A stretch of DNA of 64,000 nucleotides from Lysobacterales bacterium 66-474 (GCA_001899805.1 MKWP01000015.1:1018048-1082047); one strand, 5' to 3'. Positions 43,077 through 53,559 are shown, numbered from the stretch's first letter. The notes: generated from the sequence alone by a model not told the origin. Made by a program: numbers and translations.

Positions 43077-44636
43077 TCATTGCAGGATCGCGCTGCCGTA
43101 CGGCGGCAAGTCGACGCGGCCGCCGGCCACCGTGGTGTCGGAACGGCTGTGCCGCAGCAGCTCGTGGAAGCGATCCGCGGGCAGCGGCAGGATCTGCGCG
43201 GTCCCGGACAGGTTGTGCACCACCAGCACGGTGTCGGCACCATCGGTGCGCTGCCATGCCACGAGTTGGTCGTCCGCCTGCGGATACACCGCGAAACCAC
43301 CCGCGCGCAACGCAGGGATGTCGATGCGCCACTGGATCAACATGCGGTACCAATTCAGCAGCGAATGCGGATCGGAGTCCTGCGCGGCAACCGAAATGGG
43401 CCCGCCGTTGGCCGGCGACGTCGCGTGCCATGTGGCTTCGCCATGCGCATCCAGCGTGCGATCCCAGCGCATCGGCGTGCGCAGGTCGGGGTCGGGTTTG
43501 GTTCCCCGCATGCCGAGTTCCTCGCCGTAATAGATGTACGGCTCGCCGGGCAAGGTCATCAGCAGCGCGGCGGCGACACGCATGTGCTCGGGGTTTCCGC
43601 CAAGCTGGCTCATCACGCGCTCCTGGTCGTGGTTGGACAGGAACGGCGCGTCCTTTTGCATCGCATCACCGGCAACGTGGTCGTAGGTCGCGTACGTCTG
43701 CGCCAGCGTGCGCGCGAGATCGAGGTTGCGCTCGGACTTCACGACTTCGATCAGCTGCTTCGCGATCGGGAAGTTGAAGGCTGCATCGAGCGGCTTCAGG
43801 TATGGCGCGATGTCGGCCGCCTCGTCGCGCGTCACCTCGCCCACGAGGTAGGTGTGTGGATTCACCTTGTCGAGTCCCTTCCGGTATTCGTCCCACCACG
43901 CGATGTTCTTCGCGATGGATTCCGGATTGCCGACATCCGAAGGGAGGTTGACGTAGATGTGCCGCGCCGCATCCAGCCGGAATCCGTCCGCGCCCTGCTT
44001 CAGCCAGAACTGGCCGATCCCGATCATCTTCTTGCGCACGGCCGCATTGTCGTAGTTGAGATCGGGCATCGCCGGATCGAAGATGCTCTCGTAAAACTGG
44101 CCGTCCTTCGCGCGATGCCACGCCTGTCCGCCGAATGCGTTGGGCGTGTCGACGTCGGTGGTCTTGTCCGCCCAGATGTACCAGTCACGGTATGGGCTCT
44201 TCGGATCGAGCGCCGACACGAACCACGGGTTCTCGTTGCTCGAATGGTTGGCCACCATGTCGATGACCACGCGGATACCGCGCGCATGTGCCCCCTTCAC
44301 CAGACGGCGGAAATCCTCCAAGGTGCCGTATTGCGGATTCACCGCTTCGTAATTGGTGACGTCGTAACCGTGGTAACTCGGCGACGGACTGATCGGCATC
44401 AGCCAGATTCCGCTCACGCCCAGTTTCTGCAGATAGTCGAGCTTGGCGGTGACGCCATTCAAGTCCCCGATGCCATCGCCGTTGGTGTCGTACCAGCTGC
44501 GCACGAAGATTTCGTACCAGACACCGGATGCGGCTTTGGCGGCGTCACCTGGGCGTGCCGGTGTCGCGGCAAATCCGGTGGCCATCCACGCCAGCGCGAC
44601 CAGCAGCGCGGCGATGCAGGAAGCATGTTTTCTCAC
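43077..44636 (-). CDS. GH13 alpha-amylase family protein, secreted, GTG start
   Basis: WYEIFVRSWYDTNGDGIGDLNGV, VVIDMVANHSS, GFRLDAARHIY, LVGEVTR, FLSNHDQERV; overlaps halogenase stop. Confidence 0.9.
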   Translation of the reverse strand: MRKHASCIAALLVALAWMATGFAATPARPGDAAKAASGVWYEIFVRSWYDTNGDGIGDLNGVTAKLDYLQKLGVSGIWLMPISPSPSYHGYDVTNYEAVNPQYGTLEDFRRLVKGAHARGIRVVIDMVANHSSNENPWFVSALDPKSPYRDWYIWADKTTDVDTPNAFGGQAWHRAKDGQFYESIFDPAMPDLNYDNAAVRKKMIGIGQFWLKQGADGFRLDAARHIYVNLPSDVGNPESIAKNIAWWDEYRKGLDKVNPHTYLVGEVTRDEAADIAPYLKPLDAAFNFPIAKQLIEVVKSERNLDLARTLAQTYATYDHVAGDAMQKDAPFLSNHDQERVMSQLGGNPEHMRVAAALLMTLPGEPYIYYGEELGMRGTKPDPDLRTPMRWDRTLDAHGEATWHATSPANGGPISVAAQDSDPHSLLNWYRMLIQWRIDIPALRAGGFAVYPQADDQLVAWQRTDGADTVLVVHNLSGTAQILPLPADRFHELLRHSRSDTTVAGGRVDLPPYGSAILQ

Positions 44637-46174
44637 GTTGCACTCCGCGCGACTTTGGAGGTTGGGCCGGACGCGACCGGCGTGCAGGTTCTCGCCACGA
44701 ACGCGTCGTGCGCCGGCAGCCGTTCCACCGTGCGGTTGACAAGCGTCCGGATGTCCGACAGGAACGCCTGCAATTTCGACGCTTCCAGCTCGTCGGCCAG
44801 CGGATGGTATTGCCGGGGTTCGATGCGCTGGCCCAGCATCACCTGCAGCCAGCCCGTTTCGGTGAACAGCTCGTCGGCTTCGCGGAAGATCAAGCCGGTA
44901 CGGCGGAACAGGACGATGCGACGGGCAAGTTCTTCGGGTACGTCCATCGCTCCGCACTGCTGCCAGAACGGCGTGTCGTCGCGCTCGGTGGCCTTGTAAT
45001 GCAGGATCAGGAAATCGCGTACGCGCTCGTACTCGAAGCGCGTCTGGCGGTTGTATTGATCGACCAGCAGCGGATCGCAATGCCTGTCCGGGAACATCCC
45101 GAGGAAACGCGCGATGCCGGATTGCACCAGGTGGATGCTGGTGGATTCCAGCGGTTCCATGAAGCCGGCCGCCAACCCCAGCGCGAGGCAGTTGCGGTTC
45201 CACGCGAGCTTGCGCATACCGGTGACGAAACGCAGCGGACGCGGGTCCTCCAGCGGCTCGCTCGCAAGATTGGCAAGCAACTGCGCGGCGGCTTCGTCGT
45301 CGCTGATGAAACGGCTGCAATACACGTGGCCGTTGCCGGTGCGGTGCTGCAGCGCGATCCGCCATTGCCAGCCGGAGCTGCGTGCGAAAGCCTGCGTGTA
45401 GGGAAGCATCGGCGTCGATCGCGCGCTGGCGACCGCGAGCGCGCGATCGCACGGCAGCCAGTGCTGCCAGTTTTCATAACCGGTCTTCAGCGCGCCTTCG
45501 ATCAGCAGGCCGCGGAAGCCCGAGCAGTCGATGAAGAAATCGCCTTCGACGAGCTCGCCGCCTTCCAGCCGCAACGATTCGATGAAGCCATCCTCGCCGC
45601 GCAGCTCCACCTCGACGACCTTGCCCTCGATGCGCTTGACCGCGCCTTCGGGGATGCGTTCGCGCAGGTACTGCGCGTAGCGCGCGGCGTCGAACTGGTA
45701 GGCGTAGCGGATGCCGCCGAGCGGACTGTTCCCCACCTTGTCCAGCCGCGCGAACTTGTTCAATGCGGCAGCGGCCGCGTTCAGGGAATACGCCCACAGC
45801 GAATGCGGGTCGCCTTGCGCCCGGCTGCGCAGCCAGTAGTGGTGGAACGGCAGCAAGCCCAGCGGCAAGCCGACGTCGCCGAACGCGTGGAGGTACGAGT
45901 CGCCGATGCGCCCCCAGTCGTTGAGCTGCACGCCCAGCTTGTACGTGCCGTGGGTGAAACGCATCAGCTCGTCCTCGTCGATGCCGAGGAACGCGTTGAT
46001 GTGCAGGATCTGCGGAATCGTCGCCTCGCCCACGCCGACGGTGCCGATCTCGGCGGACTCGACCAGGCGTATTTCGCACGCGGCACCCAATCCGCGCGCC
46101 AGCAGGGCGGCCGCCATCCAGCCGGCGGTGCCGCCGCCCACGATCACCACGCGCCGGATCGCGGATTCGCTCAT
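44633..46174 (-). CDS. flavin-dependent tryptophan halogenase family protein
   Basis: VVIVGGGTAGWMAAALLARGLG, GTYKLGVQLNDWG, GFMEPLESTSIHLVQSGI; WQWRIA in place of WxWxIP. Confidence 0.9.
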   Translation of the reverse strand: MSESAIRRVVIVGGGTAGWMAAALLARGLGAACEIRLVESAEIGTVGVGEATIPQILHINAFLGIDEDELMRFTHGTYKLGVQLNDWGRIGDSYLHAFGDVGLPLGLLPFHHYWLRSRAQGDPHSLWAYSLNAAAAALNKFARLDKVGNSPLGGIRYAYQFDAARYAQYLRERIPEGAVKRIEGKVVEVELRGEDGFIESLRLEGGELVEGDFFIDCSGFRGLLIEGALKTGYENWQHWLPCDRALAVASARSTPMLPYTQAFARSSGWQWRIALQHRTGNGHVYCSRFISDDEAAAQLLANLASEPLEDPRPLRFVTGMRKLAWNRNCLALGLAAGFMEPLESTSIHLVQSGIARFLGMFPDRHCDPLLVDQYNRQTRFEYERVRDFLILHYKATERDDTPFWQQCGAMDVPEELARRIVLFRRTGLIFREADELFTETGWLQVMLGQRIEPRQYHPLADELEASKLQAFLSDIRTLVNRTVERLPAHDAFVARTCTPVASGPTSKVARSAT

Positions 46175-46292
46175 GCCGGGAGCATACCCCGTGGACGTCC
46201 GCATTCAACCGCCAGCCGTCGGGTCTGCGGGAAAAGCGGCGGCGGCACGGCTGCGCTGTCGCAAGTCAACGCAGTCACGCCGCCGCCATCCG

Positions 46293-49151
46293 TCACTTGA
46301 ACTTGTACGAAACGCCGAGCTGGTAGCGGCGCCCGTATTCCTCCCAGGTCAGCACCTGCCGCGGATCGCCGTTCTGGTAGGTGATGAAACTCTTGTTGGT
46401 GAGGTTGGAGCCCTGCAGCAGGAAGGTCAGTCCCTGCAGGCGCCCTTCCGGAATCGTGTAGCTGACCTGCGCGTCGTAGATGCTGCCGCCCTTGATCGTC
46501 TGCAGGATGCGGGTGGCGCTGATGCCCTGCACCTCGCCGAGGAAGCTGGTGCGGTAGCTGTCGCTGACGCGCGCCTCGAAGCCGCCTTGCTGGAAGTAGA
46601 TGGTGCCGTTGGCCACCCACTTGGACAGCCCCGGCACGGTGATCGCCTGCGGGTTGCCGGCATACACCACCGAACTCTTGGTGTAGTCGCCGGTGAGGAT
46701 CACGCCGAAGCCCTCCAGCACCGGTACCGACGTGAAGGCCTTGAACGGCAGGTTGATCGTGCCCTGCAGGCCCTTCACGTTGCCCTTGCCGTCGTTGGTC
46801 GGGCCGGACACGATGCCGTAGGTGGTGCCCAGTTGCTGCTTCTGCGCGGACGACAGGAACGCATCCACGAACGGGGCGAAGTCATGCAGGAACGCGGCGC
46901 TCGGGTTGATGAAGTCGGACAACTTCAGGTAGTACCCGGACAGCGCCATGTAGCCCTGGTTCTGCGCGAAGTAGTGCTCGAGGCTGATGTTGAAGTTGTT
47001 GGCCATCGTCGGCAGCAGTTCCGGATTGCCGCCATTGGCGCTGAAGTACGACGTGTTGGGATCGGTCGACGTCAGATGCGTGACGTTGCCACTGATCGCG
47101 AGGCTCGCGCTCATCTGGTCCATGCGCGGGCGCGCCAGTACCCGTGCCAGGCCCACGCGCAGGTCGGTGCTGTCGGTGAAGCCGAACACCAGGTTCGCGC
47201 TGGGCAGCCAGCGGGTGTATTTGGTGCCGCCCGACACCGGGACCAGCGTCACCACCGAGGAACCGGTCGTGCTGGTGCCCGCGGCCACGCGCTGGCCCTG
47301 CGAGGATTCGTTGGTGTGCGCCACCTGCACGCCGATGTTGCCGCGCACCGGCACGTTGCCCAGCGAGGTGTCGAGGTTGAACTGCACGAACGGCGTCGTG
47401 TCGAGCTCGCGCACCTTCCAGTTCGGCGGCACGCCGATCGAGGAAAGCGCCGTCGGGAACAGGTCGTAGGTACCGTTCGCGAGCAGGTCGAGCGGGTTGT
47501 AGATCACCTGCGGGCCGATGCCCATCCACGCCAGCGGGTCGCCGGTGCCGGCGGACGGAATCGGCGCGGTCTGGGCGCCGTTCGGCAGCACGATGAAGTC
47601 CTGGTCGATGTTGTAGTTCTTGTTGCGGGTGGCGCGGTCGACACCGAACTTCACGTTCGAGAACGGACCGGAAGCGAAATCGTGCTGGACGCTGAGGCGC
47701 AGGCGCGCGAGGTAGTCGTTGGTGTGCGGCATGTTGATGAAGCCCGCCTGCACCACCGGCGGGTTGTTGCCGCTGCCCCAGCCCTGCGGGTCGGTCAGCA
47801 CCAGGCCCTGGGTGTAATCCTGCGTGGTGTTGACGTACAGCAATCCGTTGCCGAGTTCGCTGAAGTGGATCGTGTCGAGCGGGCCGGTCTTGTTGTAACC
47901 GGTGCCGGTGTAGCTTTCCAGCAGGACGTCCTGGCGGTCGGCGCGCGAGTAGCTGGCGTCCATCTCCGCGGACCAGTCCTCGTTGAAGCGGATCTTGTTG
48001 TTCCAGCCGATATTCCAGACCTTGGCGCGGGTCTTGTTGTAGTCGTTGCGGACCACCGCGGCCACGTTGCCGTAGGTGCCGCTTTGCACGAAGCCGTTCT
48101 GCACGTTGCCGCCGGGCTGCAACTGGGCGTTGCTCCAGAACAGCGGCAGCTCCATGCCCTTGGCCTGCTGGGTTTCGCGGAAATTGTCCCAGGTGAGGTC
48201 GAGGGTGCTGGTGAAATGGTCGTTGGGCTTGTACTGCAGGGTCGCCAGCACGCCGGTGCGCTTCAACTGGTCGGAGATGCCGTAATTCTTGGAACCGCCG
48301 ACCACCAGGTCGCCGTTGGCGTCGTTGGGATAGCCCCACGGCGCCTGGTGCTCGATCTGCGCGGGATTGGATTCGAGGTCCACGCCGAGCGTCACGCCGA
48401 AGGTGTGGTCGGCGAACTGGTTGACATACACGCCGTTCACCGAATAGCCGTGGTCGCTGACGCCCGGGCCCGGCGACAGGGTGGACAGGCTGTCCCACAC
48501 GTAGCGCGCGTTGACCGCGGCGATTTCATGGTTCTGGTCCAGCGGACGAATCGTGCGCATGTCCACGGTGCCGGACAGGCCCTGCCCGATCAGGCCGGCG
48601 CTGGGCGACATGTACACCACCACGTTGTTGAACCAGCTGGCCGGGTACTGGTCGTACTGCACGTCGCGGTTGTTCGAGGTGCTGACCTGTTCGCGCCCGT
48701 TCACCAGCGCAGTCGAGAAGTCGGGGCCGAGGCCATGGATCGTGAGCACCTGCGGGCGGCCGCTCAGCGTCTGCACCGCCAGGCCCGGCAAGCGCCCGAG
48801 TGCGTCGGCGATGCTGGTGCCGGGCAGCTTGCCGATCTGTTCGGCCGAAACCGCCTCGACGATTTCGTCGGAATTGCGCTTGATCGCGGTTGCGTTCTGC
48901 AGGCTTCCTGCGTAACCCGTGACGTTGATCGCCTGCAGCTGGGTGGGCTGCTTCTTTTCCTCGCGTTTGGCGTTTTTCTGCTTGTCCTGATCGGTGTTCT
49001 GATCCGTGGCGGTCTGCTGCGCCTGCGGCTGCGCCTGGTCCTGTGCTCCGGTGGCCGGCGCGCTGGCGGCGAAAGCGATGTTGGCGCAGGTGGCGAGGCC
49101 GATACCCGCGGAAATCAGCGCCAACGTCATCACATTGCGTTTCAGTTGCAT
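46293..49151 (-). CDS. TonB-dependent receptor
   Basis: INVTGYAGSLQNATAIKRNSDEIVEAVSAEQIGKLPGTSIADALGRLPGLAVQTLSGRPQVLTIHGLG plug; C-terminal QLGVSYKFK. Confidence 0.95.
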   Translation of the reverse strand: MQLKRNVMTLALISAGIGLATCANIAFAASAPATGAQDQAQPQAQQTATDQNTDQDKQKNAKREEKKQPTQLQAINVTGYAGSLQNATAIKRNSDEIVEAVSAEQIGKLPGTSIADALGRLPGLAVQTLSGRPQVLTIHGLGPDFSTALVNGREQVSTSNNRDVQYDQYPASWFNNVVVYMSPSAGLIGQGLSGTVDMRTIRPLDQNHEIAAVNARYVWDSLSTLSPGPGVSDHGYSVNGVYVNQFADHTFGVTLGVDLESNPAQIEHQAPWGYPNDANGDLVVGGSKNYGISDQLKRTGVLATLQYKPNDHFTSTLDLTWDNFRETQQAKGMELPLFWSNAQLQPGGNVQNGFVQSGTYGNVAAVVRNDYNKTRAKVWNIGWNNKIRFNEDWSAEMDASYSRADRQDVLLESYTGTGYNKTGPLDTIHFSELGNGLLYVNTTQDYTQGLVLTDPQGWGSGNNPPVVQAGFINMPHTNDYLARLRLSVQHDFASGPFSNVKFGVDRATRNKNYNIDQDFIVLPNGAQTAPIPSAGTGDPLAWMGIGPQVIYNPLDLLANGTYDLFPTALSSIGVPPNWKVRELDTTPFVQFNLDTSLGNVPVRGNIGVQVAHTNESSQGQRVAAGTSTTGSSVVTLVPVSGGTKYTRWLPSANLVFGFTDSTDLRVGLARVLARPRMDQMSASLAISGNVTHLTSTDPNTSYFSANGGNPELLPTMANNFNISLEHYFAQNQGYMALSGYYLKLSDFINPSAAFLHDFAPFVDAFLSSAQKQQLGTTYGIVSGPTNDGKGNVKGLQGTINLPFKAFTSVPVLEGFGVILTGDYTKSSVVYAGNPQAITVPGLSKWVANGTIYFQQGGFEARVSDSYRTSFLGEVQGISATRILQTIKGGSIYDAQVSYTIPEGRLQGLTFLLQGSNLTNKSFITYQNGDPRQVLTWEEYGRRYQLGVSYKFK

Positions 49152-49287
49152 GGTGTCGCTCCCCAGCTGGTAACTGTCGTTGTGCGTACGCGCACATGCG
49201 GACTTGCAGCCGCGCGTACGGCCGCGCGCCGGGCGGCGCGAAGTCGTGTCCGGATGGTAGGCGCGGGTTCTCGAAGCGGACGCCGGG

Positions 49288-49301
49288 TGTATACGTATTC
49301 A
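49288..49301. promoter_or_regulatory. LacI-type operator TGTATACGTATTCA
   Basis: Palindromic with one mismatch; repeated at 49480. Confidence 0.65.
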
Positions 49302-49479
49302 TGTCCGCGCGGTCACGCGGATATTGCAATGCAACATGCGATGGCGCGCGACGGGTCCCGGGTGCGGCGCGCGCACGCCGGAAACACGCCGCACCAACGT
49401 CCGCGCGGATCGGGCACGCGCCGCATGCGCACGGCTTGCATCTTCGCGCGGCATCGGCATGACGCATGTGCAACATCCA

Positions 49480-49493
49480 TGAATACGTATGCA
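49480..49493. promoter_or_regulatory. LacI-type operator TGAATACGTATGCA
   Basis: Inverted copy of 49288 motif; consensus TGAATACGTATTCA. Confidence 0.65.
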
Positions 49494-49591
49494 CGTCCAG
49501 GGGTGACCACCGGACCCTGCCGCTAAGCTGGACGCCGTTTTCGCCGCGCGCGGAAGTTGCGCGGTACACACAACGCACAAGGGATCCACAA

Positions 49592-51268
49592 ATGTCCGAT
49601 GCTCGCTGGTGGCGCGGAGCCGTCATCTACCAGATCTATCCGCGCAGCTTCCTCGACACCGACGGCGACGGCGTGGGCGACCTGCCCGGCATCATCGAAC
49701 GGCTCGACTACGTGGCCGCACTCGGCGTGGACGCGATCTGGATCGCGCCGTTCTTCAAGTCGCCGATGGCCGACTTCGGCTACGACATCGCCGACTACCG
49801 CGCGGTCGATCCGCTGTTCGGCACCCTGGACGATTTCGACCGGCTGCTGGCAAAGGCGCACGCGCTGGGTTTGAAGGTGATGATCGACCAGGTGCTCAGC
49901 CACACTTCGGCCAAACACGCGTGGTTCCTCGCAAGCCGCGAGAGCCGTGACAATCCGAAATCCGACTGGTACGTGTGGGCCGATCCGCGCGAGGACGGCA
50001 CCGCTCCCAACAACTGGTTGTCGATTTTCGGCGGCTCCGCGTGGCAGTGGGAGCCGCGCCGCGGCCAGTACTACCTGCACAACTTCCTGGCCGAACAGCC
50101 GGACCTCAATTTCCACAACCCCGAGGTGCGCGCGGCGGTGCTGGACGAGTTGCGCTTCTGGCTGGAGCGCGGCGTGGACGGCTTCCGGCTGGACTCGATC
50201 AACTTCTGCTTCCACGACGCGCAACTGCGCGACAACCCGCCCAAGCCCGAGGCCGAGCGTAGCGGGCGCGGCTTCAGTGCCGACAATCCCTACGCGTTCC
50301 AGTACCACTACTACAACAACACCCGGCCCGAGAACCTGGCCTTCCTCGGCGAGCTGCGCGCGCTGATGGACCGCTACCCCGACAGCGTCACGCTGGGCGA
50401 GATCGCCTCCGAGGATTCGCTGGCGACGATGGCCGAGTACACCAGCGGCCACCGCCTGCACATGGGCTACAGCTTCGAACTGCTCACCGACGACTTCAGC
50501 GCCGCCTACATCCGCGACACGGTGCGTGCGCTGGAAGCGAAGATGACCGAAGGCTGGCCGTGCTGGGCGATTTCCAACCACGACGTCGAACGCGTGCTGT
50601 CGCGCTGGGGCGGCGGCCAGCCGTCTGCGCCGCTGGCCAATCTGCTGACCGCGATGGTGTGCTCGCTGCGCGGTTCGGTATGCGTATACCAGGGCGAGGA
50701 ACTGGGCCTGACCGAAGCCGAGGTGCCGTTCGAGTCACTGCGGGATCCGTTCGGCATCGCGTTCTGGCCGCAGTTCAAGGGCCGCGACGGCTGCCGCACG
50801 CCGATGCCGTGGAACACGGACGCGCATGGCGGTTTCACCCGCGGCACACCGTGGCTGCCGTTGCCGAAGGAACATCTTGCGCTGGCGGTGACGCGCCAGG
50901 AGGCCGATGCGGCGTCGACCCTCAACGGCTTTCGCACCTTCATGCATTGGCGACGCGCGCACCCGGCGCTGCGTCTCGGCGCGATCCGGTTCCTGGACAC
51001 ACCCGAACCGGTACTCGCGTTCACCCGCCATGCCGGCCAGGAAACCCTGCTGGTGGCCTTCAACCTTTCCGATGCACCGGCCAGGGTCGCGTTGCCGCTG
51101 CACGGCGCCGCGCACGCGTTGCACGGGCACGGCCTGCAGGAGGGCACGCTCGCGGACGGGCACTTGCACCTGCCGGGTCATGGCGCGATGTTCGTGTCGC
51201 TGGACGCAGTCGACCCGCTCGCGGCCACCCCGGATGCCGTTCCCGCCCACGCCGGAGCCGTGCCGTGA
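49592..51268 (+). CDS. GH13 alpha-glucosidase
   Basis: WWRGAVIYQIYPRSFLDTDGDGVGDLPGI, MIDQVLSHTS, GFRLDSINF, WAISNHDVERV. Confidence 0.93.
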   Translation: MSDARWWRGAVIYQIYPRSFLDTDGDGVGDLPGIIERLDYVAALGVDAIWIAPFFKSPMADFGYDIADYRAVDPLFGTLDDFDRLLAKAHALGLKVMIDQVLSHTSAKHAWFLASRESRDNPKSDWYVWADPREDGTAPNNWLSIFGGSAWQWEPRRGQYYLHNFLAEQPDLNFHNPEVRAAVLDELRFWLERGVDGFRLDSINFCFHDAQLRDNPPKPEAERSGRGFSADNPYAFQYHYYNNTRPENLAFLGELRALMDRYPDSVTLGEIASEDSLATMAEYTSGHRLHMGYSFELLTDDFSAAYIRDTVRALEAKMTEGWPCWAISNHDVERVLSRWGGGQPSAPLANLLTAMVCSLRGSVCVYQGEELGLTEAEVPFESLRDPFGIAFWPQFKGRDGCRTPMPWNTDAHGGFTRGTPWLPLPKEHLALAVTRQEADAASTLNGFRTFMHWRRAHPALRLGAIRFLDTPEPVLAFTRHAGQETLLVAFNLSDAPARVALPLHGAAHALHGHGLQEGTLADGHLHLPGHGAMFVSLDAVDPLAATPDAVPAHAGAVP

Positions 51269-51491
51269 ACGCACCCGCTGCCTGCGGGGAAGCGTCCCGT
51301 CGCGCCAACCTGCGGGTGGGCGCGATCGCCAGCCTGCCGCCGGTGTTCGTGTGGCGTTGCGTGCGCGAGACCCGCGGCGTGGAGCCGGAGGACATGCCGG
51401 ATTGAGGACCGCCATACGGCAGGGGCGCGCAAATTTGGCTAGGATCGTCACCTCGCGACCGCATTGCAGCGACCACCGAGGCACGATCCGC

Positions 51492-52556
51492 TTGCACAGC
51501 AAGAAACGCATCACCTCGTTCGACATCGCCGAGCTTGCCGGGGTCTCCCAGGCGACGGTGTCGCGCGCGCTGCGCGGCGACCCGTCGGTGAGCGAGGAAA
51601 CCCGCCAGCGTGTCGAGTCGGCGGCGGCGACCCTCAATTACACGGTGGACAAGAACGCGTCCAGCCTCAGGAGCAAGCTCGCCGGCACGATCGCGCTGCT
51701 GTTCTTCGAGGATCCCACGCCCGACGATTCGCACATCAACCCGTTCTTCCTGTCGATGCTGGGCTCGATCACGCACGCCTGCGCGCGGCACGGCTACGAC
51801 CTGCTGATTTCGTTCCAGGAACTCGCGCGCGACTGGCACGCCGATTTCGCCGAGAGCAAGAAGGCGGACGGCATCATCCTGCTGGGTTACGGCGATTACC
51901 TCACCCACACCAGCCGGCTGGAAAAGCTGCGCGAGCGCGGCACCAGGATCGTCAGCTGGGGCGCGGTGATGCCCGACCAGCCCTGCATCACCATCGGCTG
52001 CGACAACTTCAACGGCGGACGCTCGGTCACCGGGCACCTGCTCGACCAAGGTTGTCGCCACATCGCCTTTCTCGGCGATGCTTCGCGGCATTTCCCCGAG
52101 TTCCAGGAACGCTACCACGGCCATCTGCAGGCGCTGCGCACGCGCGGCATCGTCCCGGACGACGCCTTGCAGGTGGACGCGGAAAGCTCGCAGGATTCGG
52201 GGCGCCAGGCGACCGAGACCTTGCTGGCGCGCGGCGTGCCCTTCGACGCCATCTTCGCCGCCAGCGACCTGATCGCGATCGGTGCGATCGGCGCCTTGAT
52301 GACGCACGGCATCAGCGTGCCGTTCGAGGTCGCCGTGGCCGGCTACGACGACATTCCCATGGCAAGCTTCGTCAATCCGCCGCTGACGACCGTGCAGCAG
52401 GACACCCGGCGCGCCGGCGAAATGCTGGTCGACAGCCTGTTGCGGTTGATCCACAACGAGCCGGTGGAGAGCAGGATGCTGCCGATGAAATTGATGGTGC
52501 GGCGCTCCAGCCTGTGGCAGGACGTGGCCCATGCCGAACAACCTGGAGAGGACTGA
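51492..52556 (+). CDS. LacI-family transcriptional regulator, probable TTG start
   Basis: ITSFDIAELAGVSQATVSRALRGDPSVSEETRQRVESAAATLNYTVDKNASSLRS. Confidence 0.9.
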   Translation: MHSKKRITSFDIAELAGVSQATVSRALRGDPSVSEETRQRVESAAATLNYTVDKNASSLRSKLAGTIALLFFEDPTPDDSHINPFFLSMLGSITHACARHGYDLLISFQELARDWHADFAESKKADGIILLGYGDYLTHTSRLEKLRERGTRIVSWGAVMPDQPCITIGCDNFNGGRSVTGHLLDQGCRHIAFLGDASRHFPEFQERYHGHLQALRTRGIVPDDALQVDAESSQDSGRQATETLLARGVPFDAIFAASDLIAIGAIGALMTHGISVPFEVAVAGYDDIPMASFVNPPLTTVQQDTRRAGEMLVDSLLRLIHNEPVESRMLPMKLMVRRSSLWQDVAHAEQPGED

Positions 52557-52562
52557 CGGAAC

Positions 52563-53549
52563 ATGCAGAACCTGGCACTGATCGGCGACATCGGCGGCAC
52601 CAACGCGCGCTTCGCGCTCACCGACGTGTCGTCGCCGGTGCCGTCGATACTGCATGAACTGACGGAGACCGACACCGAGTTCCATAGCCTGCGCGACGCC
52701 GCGCAGCATTACCTCGGCACGACCGCGGCCAGGCCGGCGCACGCCGTGCTGGCCGTCGCCTCGCCCGTCGAAGGCGACGACATCACGCTGACCAACCGCG
52801 ACTGGTCGTTCAACCGCGGCGCGTTGCAACAGGCGCTCGGTCTCGACCACCTGCAACTCATCAACGATTTCGCCGCCATCGCGTGGGCGGCGCCGCACCT
52901 CGCGGCGGGCGACCGCGTGACCCTGCACGGATCCTCCGCGACGCCGCCGAAGGGCCCGATCACGCTGATCGGCGCGGGCACCGGCCTCGGCGTGGCGCTG
53001 CTGACGGGATCGACCGCGCGGGGCTGGCACGTCGTGCCCACCGAAGGCGGACACGCCAGTTTCGCGCCGACCGACGACGAGGAACGCTGGATTGCAGCGT
53101 GGCTACGCACGCGCCACGGGCGGGTTTCCAACGAACGCCTGCTGAGCGGCCACGGCCTGTCCAATATCGACGCCGCGTTGCGCGGCGTCGCGCCGGTTGC
53201 GGCGCCGGCTCCGCAAACCGGTTCGCGCCGTTCCAAGGACGTCGTGGACGCCGCGTTGTCGGGCAAGGACCCCGGCGCCGAACACGCCCTGCGGCGTTTC
53301 TGCCGGATCTACGGCGCGGTCGCGGGCGATGCCGCGCTGCTGCACGGTGCCAGCACGGTGCTGATCGCCGGCGGCGTGGTGTTGCACTTCCTGGACTACT
53401 TCCTCGCCAGCGAATTCATGGACGCGTTCACCGCCAAGGGTCGCCATGCCGGTTACATGCAACGGATGGCCGTACAGGTGATCACGAACCCCAACCCCGG
53501 TTTGCTCGGAGCGGCGGTGGCGGTGCGTTCGGCCCCCGCAAAAGCCTGA
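52563..53549 (+). CDS. glk: glucokinase
   Basis: LIGDIGGTNARFAL, LINDFAAIAWAAP, LIGAGTGLGVALL, PTEGGHASFAP. Confidence 0.95.
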   Translation: MQNLALIGDIGGTNARFALTDVSSPVPSILHELTETDTEFHSLRDAAQHYLGTTAARPAHAVLAVASPVEGDDITLTNRDWSFNRGALQQALGLDHLQLINDFAAIAWAAPHLAAGDRVTLHGSSATPPKGPITLIGAGTGLGVALLTGSTARGWHVVPTEGGHASFAPTDDEERWIAAWLRTRHGRVSNERLLSGHGLSNIDAALRGVAPVAAPAPQTGSRRSKDVVDAALSGKDPGAEHALRRFCRIYGAVAGDAALLHGASTVLIAGGVVLHFLDYFLASEFMDAFTAKGRHAGYMQRMAVQVITNPNPGLLGAAVAVRSAPAKA

Positions 53550-53559
53550 TGCCCGGTCA

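Noticed and set aside
45906-49526. 1206-aa + strand ORF
   Set aside because: Antisense to the TonB-dependent receptor; low-complexity Arg/Val/His composition typical of shadow frames
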